A stretch of 64,000 nt of DNA from Candidatus Panguiarchaeum symbiosum (GCA_024720975.1 JANJXX010000004.1:32517-96516), one strand, 5' to 3'; counted from the first letter of the stretch, positions 38,956 through 49,592 are shown. Numbers and translations: made by a program. Notes: a model not told the origin generated them from the letters alone.

Positions 38956-40221
38956 ATGCACGTAGATATACTGATTATAAATGCCAATGAAGTATTGACT
39001 CTAAGCGGTTACTCTGAGCGCCCAAAGGTTGGCAGGGAGCTAAAGGATCTGGGCATAATACCTGATGGTGCTGTTGCTATACTAGATGGAAAGATACTTG
39101 AAGTAGGCAAGACAAATGAACTAATCAAGAAATATGATGCTGATCTAGTAATCGATGCATCTAACAAGATTGTTCTCCCTGGATTTGTCGATCCTCACAC
39201 ACATCTAGTCTTTGCTGGTTCGAGAGAGGAGGAATTAACACTAAAGCTTGAGGGTGTCCCTTATCTGGAAATCCTTAAGAGGGGTGGTGGAATTCTTAAA
39301 ACTGTGAGACTAACCAGGGATTCTTCCGAGTCTGAGCTCTTTAAAGAAGCCTATGAGAGACTAAACACAGCATTGGTTCACGGTACTACAACAATTGAGG
39401 CCAAAAGTGGTTACGGACTGGACACAAAGAATGAGATCAAGATATTAAAGGTTATTAAGAGACTCAATGAGGATCACTTTGTTGATGTCGTACCAACCTT
39501 TCTAGGAGCCCATGCAATACCACCAGAATTTAAGGACGATCCAGATGGATACGTTAATTTGATTATTAACGAGATGATCCCAGCTGTGGCCAAGGATAGG
39601 CTAGCAGTATTCAATGATGTTTTTGTTGAGGAAGGTGTTTTCACAGTTGAACAAGGCAGAAGAATACTAGTAGAAGGGAAGACATACAATCTGATACCCA
39701 AAGTTCATGCTGATGAATTTAATGATCTAGGGGGTGCTCAATTAGCTGCAGAGGTCAATGCTATCTCAGCCGACCATCTGTTATACTCATCTGAGAATGG
39801 TTTGAGAGAAATGGCTAAGAAAGGAGTCATAGGTGTTCTACTACCCGCTACATCAATGACATTGATGGGAATGAAATTTGCAGATGCTAGGAAAATCATA
39901 GATCTTGGAGTTCCAGTGGCTCTAGCAACGGACCTAAATCCAAATTGTTGGATAGAAAACATGCAATTCGTAATTACACTGGCGGTTTATTTCCTCAAAA
40001 TGACGCCCGCAGAGGCTATTTCTGCTGCCACAATTAATGCAGCACACGCAATAGGATTGGGAAAGTACATTGGAAGTATAGAGAAGGGAAAACAGGCTGA
40101 TGTATTAATAATGAACATTCCAAGTAGTTTGTTTGTTGGCTATAAATTTGGAAGCAATCTTGTTGAATATCTGATTAAAAACGGTGAACTCATTATTCAA
40201 AGAGGTCGCATCATAAAATGA
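38956..40221 (+). CDS. hutI: Imidazolonepropionase
   Basis: 'VLPGFVDPHTHLVFAGSREEEL', 'TTIEAKSGYGLD', 'KVHADEFNDLGGAQLAAEVNAISADHLLY'. Confidence 0.93.
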   Translation: MHVDILIINANEVLTLSGYSERPKVGRELKDLGIIPDGAVAILDGKILEVGKTNELIKKYDADLVIDASNKIVLPGFVDPHTHLVFAGSREEELTLKLEGVPYLEILKRGGGILKTVRLTRDSSESELFKEAYERLNTALVHGTTTIEAKSGYGLDTKNEIKILKVIKRLNEDHFVDVVPTFLGAHAIPPEFKDDPDGYVNLIINEMIPAVAKDRLAVFNDVFVEEGVFTVEQGRRILVEGKTYNLIPKVHADEFNDLGGAQLAAEVNAISADHLLYSSENGLREMAKKGVIGVLLPATSMTLMGMKFADARKIIDLGVPVALATDLNPNCWIENMQFVITLAVYFLKMTPAEAISAATINAAHAIGLGKYIGSIEKGKQADVLIMNIPSSLFVGYKFGSNLVEYLIKNGELIIQRGRIIK

Positions 40222-40724
40222 TTGATTTCATAATAAACCCCATGTTTTTGACAATACTATCTTCATTAGCATCAACTGAACTCATTCTCAATAAAATTCT
40301 TGTGAAATCATATGAAACGGGCTCATTTTATCATGGTTTTAGAAATGTAATTTCAATAATGATCTCTGCAGGTCTGGCGGCTATTACACCTGACTTAAGC
40401 ATTATCGACATTATCGTGGTGTTTCTTTCTGCTCTAACTTTAGCTATCCTTATTGCTGTAGCTTACTCCTTAAGTGCAACAAAGGGCGACACTTTACTCA
40501 TTGCGTCAGCTGTATCATTTATAGTATCACTAGTAAGTTTCATAATTGGTGTTGCCGTAGGGTTAACACTACTTATAATTTACCCCAAGCTTAGAAGGAC
40601 TAAGTCAATCATATTCAGAGGACAAAAACTCATGGAAGTCTTAGCTAGTCTTAAGGTGCTATTACCAACAGGCACCATTAATGTGACGCTCATGACACTT
40701 CTCACGCTTGGAATTCTGGTGTAA
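40218..40724 (+). CDS. Small multi-TM membrane protein, unknown function
   Basis: 168 aa hydrophobic ORF overlapping the hutI stop. Confidence 0.6.
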   Translation: MIDFIINPMFLTILSSLASTELILNKILVKSYETGSFYHGFRNVISIMISAGLAAITPDLSIIDIIVVFLSALTLAILIAVAYSLSATKGDTLLIASAVSFIVSLVSFIIGVAVGLTLLIIYPKLRRTKSIIFRGQKLMEVLASLKVLLPTGTINVTLMTLLTLGILV

Positions 40725-40727
40725 GAG

Positions 40728-41864
40728 TTGAAACCACGAAAGGTTTTTGTGTCAGCCACGAAGGCGCTGGCCCTCTTGCTACTCCTGATACCTATCTTAT
40801 GGAGCTTGCTTCCAGGTTACGTAGCTGTCATTGACACGAATTGGAGCTCTGTGTGGTTGACTTGGGATGATATTTTAGGGGGAGAGTCAATAGTAATAAA
40901 CTGGAGGTAGGGATATCAAGGACCAGCTTACGTAATCTGTTGGAACCAAACTCATAGCATACAAATAAATGTATACGCAGATTTTTTAAATAGTGTCAAA
41001 ATCGATGGACTCCGCCCCGGCGAGACCTATTATTATGCTATTGGCTACTATGAAAACGGCAATATGATAAACTGGAGGATTCATAGCTTCCGAACACCAC
41101 CGGCGTCAAATCCCGTAGTAGCAATCGTCCTTTCCGATACGCACGCACCGGATAGGTGTACATATCGCAAGATATTAAAGTGTGTTCGGGGTATTAATGC
41201 CGATGTTCTTATACATTGCGGTGACATCGTAGATCGCAGCCATATAAGCTGCTGGGCAGCATTCTTTAAGGATTCTTCTAGTATTCTATCAAGAATACCG
41301 ATCATGCCAACAATTGGAAACCATGACATTGGATACGGCGATCCGACGCTGTTCTACAAATTCTTTGAACTGCCAAATAATGGAAAATGGTATTACTACA
41401 GGCTAGGAAACGCTATATTTGTGTCACTATACGTCGCCGAGATGTTTACCTTTACTTTCCCAACCGAAGAATATGAGATGCTTAAGGAAGCTGCAGAAAT
41501 TGCGAGAGAGAGCAATTTATGGCTAATAGTGTACTTTCACATTCCACCAATAGATGTGATGCCCTTTATTCACTTTCCAGAAATATCAAGTAAACTAGGG
41601 GAGGTGTTTAGCACTATCAAACCAGACCTAATATTGGCCGGACACTATCACGTGTATGGAAGAACCAAATTCAAGGGCTCTAGAATTGTTTTAATGGGAG
41701 CTTCAGGAGGTCTCACAAACCAGATAGTCTGGAGCAGCGTTTTTGAGAAATACTCCTTCAAACCAGGCTTTGGATTACTTAGAGTAGAAGTAAATCGACT
41801 TCATTTTGAATACATCAGTGCTGATGGAGAAGTCCTAGATTCTTTCGAGCTGGTTAGGACCTAA
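40728..41864 (+). pseudogene. Purple acid phosphatase-like metallophosphoesterase interrupted by one in-frame TAG at 40908-40910
   Basis: ORFs 40728-40910 and 41064-41864 are in the same frame; the intervening frame reads GYQGPAYVICWNQTHSIQINVYADFLNSVKIDGLRPGETYYYAIGYYENGN. Catalytic motifs: 'VLSDTHAP', 'IHCGDIVD', 'TIGNHD', 'LAGHYHVYGRT'. Confidence 0.8.
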
Positions 41865-42519
41865 GATTCTTAGGACATAAATCCTGAATAGGACATTCCC
41901 CACAATTTGGATTTCTTGCTTTACAATATTTTCTACCTAGAGTTATGAGTAGTCTGTGTAGATAATCGTAGTTTTCGACGAAATCAAATAATTCTAGATA
42001 GGCCTTTTGGATATCATCGTATGATCTCTTCTTGGCAATACCCCACCTCATAGCAATTCTTGTAGCATGTACGTCGACTCCCATTATCTCCTTACCATTG
42101 AGTGCTAGGAAAACATCAGCCGTTTTCTTACCAATGCCCTCTATGTTCAAAAGTGCCCTCCTGGCATCTTCTGTATTGAGCATAGTGATTTTCTTGAGAT
42201 CAAACCCGTTGACGACCTCTCTTGCAAGATTTTTTATAATCTTGGCCTTTCTTTTATAGAGACCAGCTGGATATATTGCCTCCTCTATCTTCTCGACACT
42301 AGAACTATGAATCTTTTCCGGATCCAATCCGATGCTCTCCTTTAATTTGAAGAGAGCTTTTATGGAATTTCTATCCGCCGTATTTTGGCTCAAAATTATT
42401 GCAATTAGCAGACCAAAAGGTTGATCTACGTAGTCAACGATGAACTGTCCTTTTTGTATCTCAATAGTTCTAAGAAGTCTGTCCCAGACATTTCTTGCCC
42501 AAGCTTTCCTGGGTTCCAT
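41854..42519 (-). CDS. nth: Endonuclease III
   Basis: 'LLNIEGIGKKTADVFLALNGKEIMGVDVHATRIAMRWG' and Fe-S 'CKARNPNCGECPIQDLC'. Confidence 0.92.
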   Translation of the reverse strand: MEPRKAWARNVWDRLLRTIEIQKGQFIVDYVDQPFGLLIAIILSQNTADRNSIKALFKLKESIGLDPEKIHSSSVEKIEEAIYPAGLYKRKAKIIKNLAREVVNGFDLKKITMLNTEDARRALLNIEGIGKKTADVFLALNGKEIMGVDVHATRIAMRWGIAKKRSYDDIQKAYLELFDFVENYDYLHRLLITLGRKYCKARNPNCGECPIQDLCPKNLRS

Positions 42520-42596
42520 TCTATTCGCCAGATGGTAGGTACAGCTTGCCTGCCGATAAAAGAATTAGAGATTGATGGAAAATGAGACCAAAAATG

Positions 42597-43964
42597 CTAC
42601 TCTAGCTTCCTTTTGCCAAATCGATAAAGAATGAAGCCTATTAACGCTACTACGAATGTATTGAGCCATATGATCCAGTCTAGAAAGCTAGTAAATATGA
42701 ACACCGCAGTGAGAACAGCTCCCAGTATTGGCAAGGCTATCGATGGCACCTTGAACATCCTCTCTAGTTCGGGTCTCTTAAATCTTAGCCATACAACGGA
42801 CAAGTTTATGATAATGAATACAATTAAACATGCGAGGCTCGACGTCTTTGATAACAAATCAATTAACTCATATTCTATTCCACCTACTGCAATCACTTTC
42901 CAACCTGTCAGGCTTGGTAGATACTCAGTCATTGCTAATAATAGGATTGCTATCATTGTTGCTATAGCAATTGCTATATATGGCGTTCTACGCTTCTCAT
43001 GAACAAGCTTTATCTTCTCTGGAAGAAATCCTTCCTCAGCTAGGCCGTAAATTAAGCGCGATCCGGATACTAAGAATCCTAGGACTGTGTTCGATGTTGC
43101 AAACAAAGCTATAACACCTAGCATCATGTAGGCCCCACTCCATACACGACTAGCAGCGTCCGCTAGTGGAGCACCACTCTTGGCCAATTCTTCTGGTGGG
43201 AGCAGTCTAACGACAGAGGCCGCTACTAGAACATATACAAAGGAACACACTAGAAGAGCTATAATTATCGCTCGGGGAACGTTCTTTCTGGGCTCCTTCA
43301 CCTCCTCGGCCAATGTCGGCTGTAGTTCAAAGCCCGTGAATGCGAAGTAAAACACTGCCGCTCCTAAAAGCAGGAGTGATAGCCCACTTACACTCCCAGA
43401 TGCAGATATGGTCAAGTATGCGGGGGACCTTTGGGCAAATGCTAGACCGAGGAAGCTCACAAATAGGAGACCAAATAATTCGATTGCTGTAAATATGGCA
43501 ATTAATTTGGATGATTCTTCTATTCCCCAATAGTTGACAATAGTTAGCAGGAGTACTAGAACTAGGGCTATCGTTGGTATCCAGATTTTGCTAATACCTA
43601 ATATATCCGTAAAGTACTTACTAAACCCAGTAGCTGCTGTTACTGCTCCTGCTATACCCCCGAATGCTAGCAACCATCCACTTATGAATGCTAGCCATTC
43701 TAACCTAGGGAAGGTTTCTCGAACATATGTATGTGTACTTGCAGCTGTGGGAAATATTGATGCAAACTCTGCAAAGGATAGACTAGTAAGTATTGCTATT
43801 AGAGCTGCAAACGAGACCGATAACCAAATTGCATCGCCAGCGAATTCTGCGGCTCTTCCCACTAGAGCATATATTCCTGCCCCAAGAATTAAACCCACAC
43901 CGAAAAGTGTTGCATACCCTAGACCTAGTGCTCTCTTTAGTTTAGTTTCTTCGGGAGCACCCAT
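42597..43964 (-). CDS. APC family amino acid permease
   Basis: 'LGYATLFGVGLILGAGIYALVGRAAEFAG' and TM pattern. Confidence 0.92.
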   Translation of the reverse strand: MGAPEETKLKRALGLGYATLFGVGLILGAGIYALVGRAAEFAGDAIWLSVSFAALIAILTSLSFAEFASIFPTAASTHTYVRETFPRLEWLAFISGWLLAFGGIAGAVTAATGFSKYFTDILGISKIWIPTIALVLVLLLTIVNYWGIEESSKLIAIFTAIELFGLLFVSFLGLAFAQRSPAYLTISASGSVSGLSLLLLGAAVFYFAFTGFELQPTLAEEVKEPRKNVPRAIIIALLVCSFVYVLVAASVVRLLPPEELAKSGAPLADAASRVWSGAYMMLGVIALFATSNTVLGFLVSGSRLIYGLAEEGFLPEKIKLVHEKRRTPYIAIAIATMIAILLLAMTEYLPSLTGWKVIAVGGIEYELIDLLSKTSSLACLIVFIIINLSVVWLRFKRPELERMFKVPSIALPILGAVLTAVFIFTSFLDWIIWLNTFVVALIGFILYRFGKRKLE

Positions 43965-44024
43965 ATGATCACCTGAGGTACTTTCACTAAAAAAACATCA
44001 GATCGAATAAAAAATACTTTAAAT

Positions 44025-47000
44025 TCACTGCTGCCTCCTAAGTGCACTAAGGAGCTTGCTCAAGTCTACATCCTCAAAAATTGCGCCAATATATGCACTG
44101 TCCTTCTCTAAGAGTATTACTGATTCCTTGTCATCCTTAACTACCACAGTCACCCCCTCAGGTACATGCGTCATAGTTGCCACAAAGGCATTGCCAATCA
44201 CTCTCTTTTCCCCTAGTCCTGTGTATATCTCTATTATGGCCTGTTTATTGCTGGACTCTAGCAGAATTTTCTCTAATGCTTCATCGATGACAGGAGTTAT
44301 TATCAGCACATACCTGCGGGCACTATCGATCATAGACTGCAGTAGTGTGTTTAATACTTCACGCCCGTAGTATATGAAAACTCCTTTGGGTCGACTCTTA
44401 ATTTCTGATGCATACTGTTGAATTGCATTTAAGATGGATGAAGCAACTTTGTCTGACCACTCCACAACACGCCCTGCCTTACTAGCAACACCTGTGAGGA
44501 TCTCATCAGTTCTCTCGCGAATGTCTAACTCTTCTCTTTCTAGAAGTGCTTTTAATTCATCTCGTGCGCTCGTTATATGAGTTTCTAGCATTCTACTTTG
44601 TTCTTTTATCTTTGTACTAGCCTCATCAATTGATTTTGAAATAATGTTCACAGTTTCCTGATGAGCCGAGGATATCTTATCCCGCAAAGTTTCTCTGATA
44701 GTTTTAAGTCCCTGGTCATAATTTTTGAAGATTTCTTGTGATTTTGACTTGAGAGCATTTGTATCGCTAGCTATTTCTTGCAGTAACATATTCCTCATAG
44801 ACTCTATCGCCCCAGAGATTTTTTCTGCATAACTGTCATACAGCTGTATTGTTTGCTTCTCGACTTGCTTCGAGGAATCTTCGAACTCATTTTTTATGTT
44901 GCTAGTTTCACTGTCAACTTTAGAGGCGACTTCGTCTATCCTGCTGATCTTATTAATAACATAGTTGTGAGTATTCTCATGCATGCGTGTTATAACGTCT
45001 AATGTTTCTGCCTCCTTATTTGAGATGAAACTAGTAAGCTCGCTAACTGTTAGGGTTATCTTTGATGATATCGCCTCCATGACTGCTTTTCTTGTAGATT
45101 CTGATAAACCTTGTAACAAGTCTCTATATCTGCTATAATTTTCATCAACATTCTTGTGCACCCCCTGCAGTATATCTAGTAGGGTTTTGGAAGTATTATC
45201 TATTTCCCAAGAGGCACCCTCACTACTTGCCGCTAAACCGGCTTTGAACTTCATTTTGATGTCATTCAATGATCCATTTATTGCTTCTAGTAGTGCTCCC
45301 TTTCTTGCATTTACAAAATCACTTAGGGACTTCATTCCGGATTCGATTTCCCGCAGACAATTATTCACAGCTGTTTTTATTACGGTAGTGCCATCTTTAA
45401 ACATGCCATCTATCTCGTCCTTCCTATTGTTAATCATGGATTCTAGAGTTTCTCTATAGTTATCAAAACCTGCCTGCAGGCCCGCTATAGAGTTATCTAA
45501 TGCCCTCAGACCTCCACCCATGTTCTTCTCCAAATTTGAGGATATTAACGTCAACTGGTTGCTAACAATATTTTGAAATTCATGGAAACACTTGTTCACG
45601 TAACTCAGTAGTAGTTTTAATTCACCACATACTTCTGAGTCCAGCCATAAAATATTATCCTTCAGAAGAGTTTCAGTATCACTAATTTGAGAGGTTAATT
45701 GCTGCTTAAATGACTCGATGAGTAGCATTATATGATCCGTAAGGATGCTTGAGAAATTCGAACCATAAGTCGTCAGCAGATCTTTCATTGTATCCTTGAT
45801 TCGCTTTTTATCGTCCTCTAATTCCATGAATAGCCTATCCTTCACACTGGCTATATATTCACTTGAAAGTTCAAGACGTTTCTCCTCTGATCCTTCAGTA
45901 GCACTTGATGCTTGGGCTTCACCCTTTTCAAATTCAGAGAATAGTGACTTCTTGAGGTCCTCCTTGATATCATCTATGAATTTGACAAACAGAGATGAGA
46001 GTTCGGAATTTAACTTCCCGATGAGAGGATTTATAGTCTCAATTACCTTCTCTTCTATAGATTTTTTGACTTGTGGCTTTGATAATTCCTTGATGGCTTT
46101 CTGTATATTTTTGGAGAGCGCATTATGAGTTTTCCTTAAGCGGTCTCTGAAATGCTCTATGAGCCTAGTTATTCCATCATCAATTTCTTTAACCGACGAC
46201 TCTACTTGAGCATCTAAATCTTTTATGACATTTCCTACACTGACTAAAATGGACGCATAGGCATTTGAGAGCTCGCCTATACTTTGCTTGAATTCTTTTG
46301 TCCATGTAGATAAGACTTTTGAAGTTTCGCTGCTGGCAGCGTCAATTAAATTGTCGAGACTATTGATGATCGGCTTCTTGATAGACTCCATTGTACTCGT
46401 AATTGTTGAATCTAAACTTGCTAAATCACCTGAGAACAGATCTTTTTGATAACTGATTTTCATAGTTATGTGATTTAATATTTCGTCGAGTTGCTTCCAC
46501 ATGTTCTGTTCCGAGACTGCACATACTTCATCAAATTTCGGGCCTATTTTTTTAATTGTTTCCGCAATGTTCATCCTAAGTAGGCTTAACAATTCATCTT
46601 GTTTGGAGATGGCATTTTTAATCTGCGTGACAGTTGTGCTTCTGTAAGTTTCAATGGCACGTTCCAACTCTGCAAACTCCTCATTTATAATCTCAGATAA
46701 TAAGTGCGCCAGCTCATCTAGCTTCGTTTCACCAGTCAATTTGAGTTTGTCAGATACTTCTGACATAGCTTTTTCTACTGCGTTTCTCACACTGAGTACC
46801 ATATCACTAAGTACTGCGATTGCTTCCTTTACAAAATCTTTGATCACTACTAAATTGCTGGTATATGTGTCGTGTAGGTGCTTAATATATCTCTCAAATG
46901 TCTCATGAATGCTGGCCATAGTCCTAGTGAAGTCTGTCTTTATGTGCTCAATCTCACTTTTACTTGTAGATAGTAGGCTTAGAACACTTTCTTCTGTTGT

Positions 47001-47540
47001 TTGAGAAAGCTTTTTCTCAAGGTTTTCAACGGTAGTATGCATTGCCTCTTGCAAGGTTTCAAGACTCTTAATGTTCTCGTTAAGTATATCGAGAATCTTT
47101 TCCACGGTATCTTTAAGCGATTGAATCGCTTCCAGATTCTTTGAGGCTGCTCCTTTGTAAATTTCTATGACTTCATCTAGCATATTATGTATTGAACGTA
47201 CGGCGCTATCTGTCCTACTGACAAGCAAGTCCGCAAACTTCGCATGAGATTCACTTATCTGCTCCCTTAACTCATGGAAACTTTCTTTTAGTTTTTCCTC
47301 AATCTTCTTGAGCTCTTCTTTTAGGACATTTATAAACTCAAGGGACTCGGTTAGTCTCGGCAGGGCAAAAAATCTTCCATCATCAAACCTCGCAATGTAA
47401 CCTTTCTTAATCATCTCATCTAGAGTACTATTAACGACATCGCTCGATAAACCAAGAATCTTTGCTAATAAATCAGCAGTAAGGGGGCCGGACTCGAGTA
47501 GCAACCTATATATTTGCGCCTCAGCTGAGTTTAAGCTCAT
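44025..47540 (-). CDS. Giant coiled-coil protein with TrmB-like wHTH N-terminus and TrmB/PLD-like C-terminus
   Basis: N-term 'SLNSAEAQIYRLLLESGPLTADLLAKILGLSSDVVNSTLDEMIKKGYIARFDDGRFFALP'; long central heptad-like Ser/Glu/Lys-rich region; C-term 'VLNTLLQSMIDSARRYVLIITPVIDEALEKILLESSN'. Confidence 0.8.
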   Translation of the reverse strand: MSLNSAEAQIYRLLLESGPLTADLLAKILGLSSDVVNSTLDEMIKKGYIARFDDGRFFALPRLTESLEFINVLKEELKKIEEKLKESFHELREQISESHAKFADLLVSRTDSAVRSIHNMLDEVIEIYKGAASKNLEAIQSLKDTVEKILDILNENIKSLETLQEAMHTTVENLEKKLSQTTEESVLSLLSTSKSEIEHIKTDFTRTMASIHETFERYIKHLHDTYTSNLVVIKDFVKEAIAVLSDMVLSVRNAVEKAMSEVSDKLKLTGETKLDELAHLLSEIINEEFAELERAIETYRSTTVTQIKNAISKQDELLSLLRMNIAETIKKIGPKFDEVCAVSEQNMWKQLDEILNHITMKISYQKDLFSGDLASLDSTITSTMESIKKPIINSLDNLIDAASSETSKVLSTWTKEFKQSIGELSNAYASILVSVGNVIKDLDAQVESSVKEIDDGITRLIEHFRDRLRKTHNALSKNIQKAIKELSKPQVKKSIEEKVIETINPLIGKLNSELSSLFVKFIDDIKEDLKKSLFSEFEKGEAQASSATEGSEEKRLELSSEYIASVKDRLFMELEDDKKRIKDTMKDLLTTYGSNFSSILTDHIMLLIESFKQQLTSQISDTETLLKDNILWLDSEVCGELKLLLSYVNKCFHEFQNIVSNQLTLISSNLEKNMGGGLRALDNSIAGLQAGFDNYRETLESMINNRKDEIDGMFKDGTTVIKTAVNNCLREIESGMKSLSDFVNARKGALLEAINGSLNDIKMKFKAGLAASSEGASWEIDNTSKTLLDILQGVHKNVDENYSRYRDLLQGLSESTRKAVMEAISSKITLTVSELTSFISNKEAETLDVITRMHENTHNYVINKISRIDEVASKVDSETSNIKNEFEDSSKQVEKQTIQLYDSYAEKISGAIESMRNMLLQEIASDTNALKSKSQEIFKNYDQGLKTIRETLRDKISSAHQETVNIISKSIDEASTKIKEQSRMLETHITSARDELKALLEREELDIRERTDEILTGVASKAGRVVEWSDKVASSILNAIQQYASEIKSRPKGVFIYYGREVLNTLLQSMIDSARRYVLIITPVIDEALEKILLESSNKQAIIEIYTGLGEKRVIGNAFVATMTHVPEGVTVVVKDDKESVILLEKDSAYIGAIFEDVDLSKLLSALRRQQ

Positions 47541-48382
47541 TTATGAGCACCAGCTATACCCCTGAAAATTTCGATGAGCTCACCATATTTTATTAAAGAT
47601 CTTCCAAGCTCGACAACTCTGATCCGAGCGATGTTCTTTCCATTTGTAATAATTGAGTAGTCCAGACCCAGTAAGATCTCGCTCAAGGTTTTCATGTCAA
47701 TGTTACTAGGCAGTTCTACCTCCAAGTATAAGTTACCGGTTGGGGTAAGCTGCGTGCTGCCTTTAAGTCCAAGTGCCTGAAATAAAAGTTTTACGAGTTC
47801 ATTTATGGAGTCGATGAATACATGCCTCTCTTTAAGATCAACATATGCTATTTGGCGGGCCAAATCCACTAAGTTGATTATGAGTTCCTTTCCTTTAACT
47901 TTCACCAATAGATAAGCTTTATCATGACTCCTTGAGAAGTAAACGTGCTCATGTTCATCCGCTATCTTAGACAAAATGTCCACGATCTTATCCGTATCGT
48001 GACCTTCTACGCGTTTTTTTGAAACATCTAACTTGTATACTGAGAACAAGACTTGCAAAAAATCATTTAGTTTGACGACAACATCTTTCATTGGAATTGG
48101 ATTAGGCTTTCCAGCTAGAATTCTTTGAATTTCATCTAGACGAATTTTGTAGCAGTCTGCCGGATAATCAGTCTTGGGTATCCCCGCCTCTACGAGTAGA
48201 GATAGATAGAATCTATTATTACACATAGGGTTTAAGATTAACCTGCCCCTATCACTCATACATCTTGGACAGGCCTCCTGCATAGTGGCAACGAGTTTAG
48301 AAACCATTAATTCGCAGGCATCAGTTGCGCGTTCACCGCAAATTATAGTTGCAAGTTTGCTGACCAATTTATCTTCTTTCAT
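47537..48382 (-). CDS. Uncharacterised 281-aa protein, translationally coupled to the coiled-coil gene
   Basis: 4-bp overlap with 44025-47540; Cys-rich N-terminal segment 'CPRCMSDRGRLILNPMC'. Confidence 0.75.
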   Translation of the reverse strand: MKEDKLVSKLATIICGERATDACELMVSKLVATMQEACPRCMSDRGRLILNPMCNNRFYLSLLVEAGIPKTDYPADCYKIRLDEIQRILAGKPNPIPMKDVVVKLNDFLQVLFSVYKLDVSKKRVEGHDTDKIVDILSKIADEHEHVYFSRSHDKAYLLVKVKGKELIINLVDLARQIAYVDLKERHVFIDSINELVKLLFQALGLKGSTQLTPTGNLYLEVELPSNIDMKTLSEILLGLDYSIITNGKNIARIRVVELGRSLIKYGELIEIFRGIAGAHK

Positions 48383-48434
48383 CCAATAACACCTTCACTA
48401 AAGAGTACTACAAATATTATAAAAATGATAGCAA

Positions 48435-48478
48435 TTACAACTGAAAATCCTGCCCTAAAGGGCAGGAAGGAGGTTAGA
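48435..48478 (+). repeat. Dispersed hairpin repeat copy C
   Basis: ttacaactgaaaatcctgccctaaagggcaggaaggaggttag; cctgccct/agggcagg arms. Confidence 0.65.
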
Positions 48479-48562
48479 AATCCTAGTGATCTCATGAAGC
48501 CAACGCAATATAGCTTTGGCAGCTAAGAACCAGCTGATTCAAAACCCCACTAGAGAAGCAAT

Positions 48563-49285
48563 TTAGAAGTCAGCTTCTTTGACGATGTTCACCAGCTCCA
48601 TTAGATTGTCAATTAAATAGTCGGGTTTAACATCATCAGGATTCTTAGGAAGTCTCAGGTATTCTACTACTGGCTCTGGCTTACTCATTAAGACTACAAC
48701 CATTCCCAGTTCTTTTGCTCCGGGTATGTCTATTTGTGGAACGTCTCCAACATACATTGCATGTTTAGGATCAACATTTAATGCCTTGAGAGCTATCTCA
48801 AATATACGCGAATGAGGTTTTCGATAACCCACATCACATGAAATTACAACGACATCAAAGTATTCTCTTAAACCATGCTTCTTTAGGACATTCTCATGAA
48901 AATTTATGGGCGAATTTGAGACGATACCTAACTTTAATCCCATGTCTTTGAGAGTTTTAAGGACTTGTTTTGCCTCCTTTCTAATATGGCAGAAGGGAGC
49001 ATCTTTCAATTTCTCAATCGCAAATCCCACAATATTTGCATCTACTAATATTCCTGCTCTTCTAGCAGCATCTGAGATAATGTTCTCCATTCTCTCTTCA
49101 ATTAGTGTCTTTGTAACCCGGTCCCACGCATCATCAAGAGCATTCATAAATTCTGTACGAAAGCTCACAGGAGTATTTATTCCTAAGCTTTGAAATGCTT
49201 TCTCGACAATGTCAGCCATAGAGTCTCTATCCCAACATGATTCAGCAATTACACCGCCAAAGTCGAACAAAATGGCCCTTATCAT
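48563..49285 (-). CDS. HAD family hydrolase
   Basis: 'AILFDFGGVIAES', 'LGIVSNSPI', 'GYRKPHSRIFEIALKAL', 'MYVGDVPQIDIPGAKELGM'. Confidence 0.93.
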   Translation of the reverse strand: MIRAILFDFGGVIAESCWDRDSMADIVEKAFQSLGINTPVSFRTEFMNALDDAWDRVTKTLIEERMENIISDAARRAGILVDANIVGFAIEKLKDAPFCHIRKEAKQVLKTLKDMGLKLGIVSNSPINFHENVLKKHGLREYFDVVVISCDVGYRKPHSRIFEIALKALNVDPKHAMYVGDVPQIDIPGAKELGMVVVLMSKPEPVVEYLRLPKNPDDVKPDYLIDNLMELVNIVKEADF

Positions 49286-49536
49286 TTCCGTCCCTTTAAG
49301 ACCAATGCTTTTCCAAAGTTAATGCCGGAGAGAATGGAGGCAATTCCATTCAGAGTTATAAATACTGGGTCACGTATGGTTATCGCATGCATTGTTAAGA
49401 GGATACTGCCAAAGAAGTATAGCATCAAAAATTCGATTCTTGCAGGTTTTTCTAACTTCTTTAGGGTCTTTATTGTCTCTGGAATCCAGGCAATTACTAT
49501 TAGAACTAAACCTATAAGACCTATCAGTTCCAGCAC
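49282..49536 (-). CDS. Small three-TM protein, SemiSWEET/PQ-loop-like
   Basis: 84 aa 'LIGLVLIVIAWIPETIKTLKKLEKPARIEFLMLYFFGSILLTMHAI'; 4-bp overlap with the HAD gene. Confidence 0.6.
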   Translation of the reverse strand: MLELIGLIGLVLIVIAWIPETIKTLKKLEKPARIEFLMLYFFGSILLTMHAITIRDPVFITLNGIASILSGINFGKALVLKGRK

Positions 49537-49592
49537 CCTGATTATTCCACAGCCGTATATGTGATATTTTTACGGAAATTTATATCCTACTT

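Noticed and set aside
40908-40910. Pyrrolysine codon
   Set aside because: TAG is used as a normal stop by other genes here and no pyl genes are in the window; kept only as a checkable alternative.
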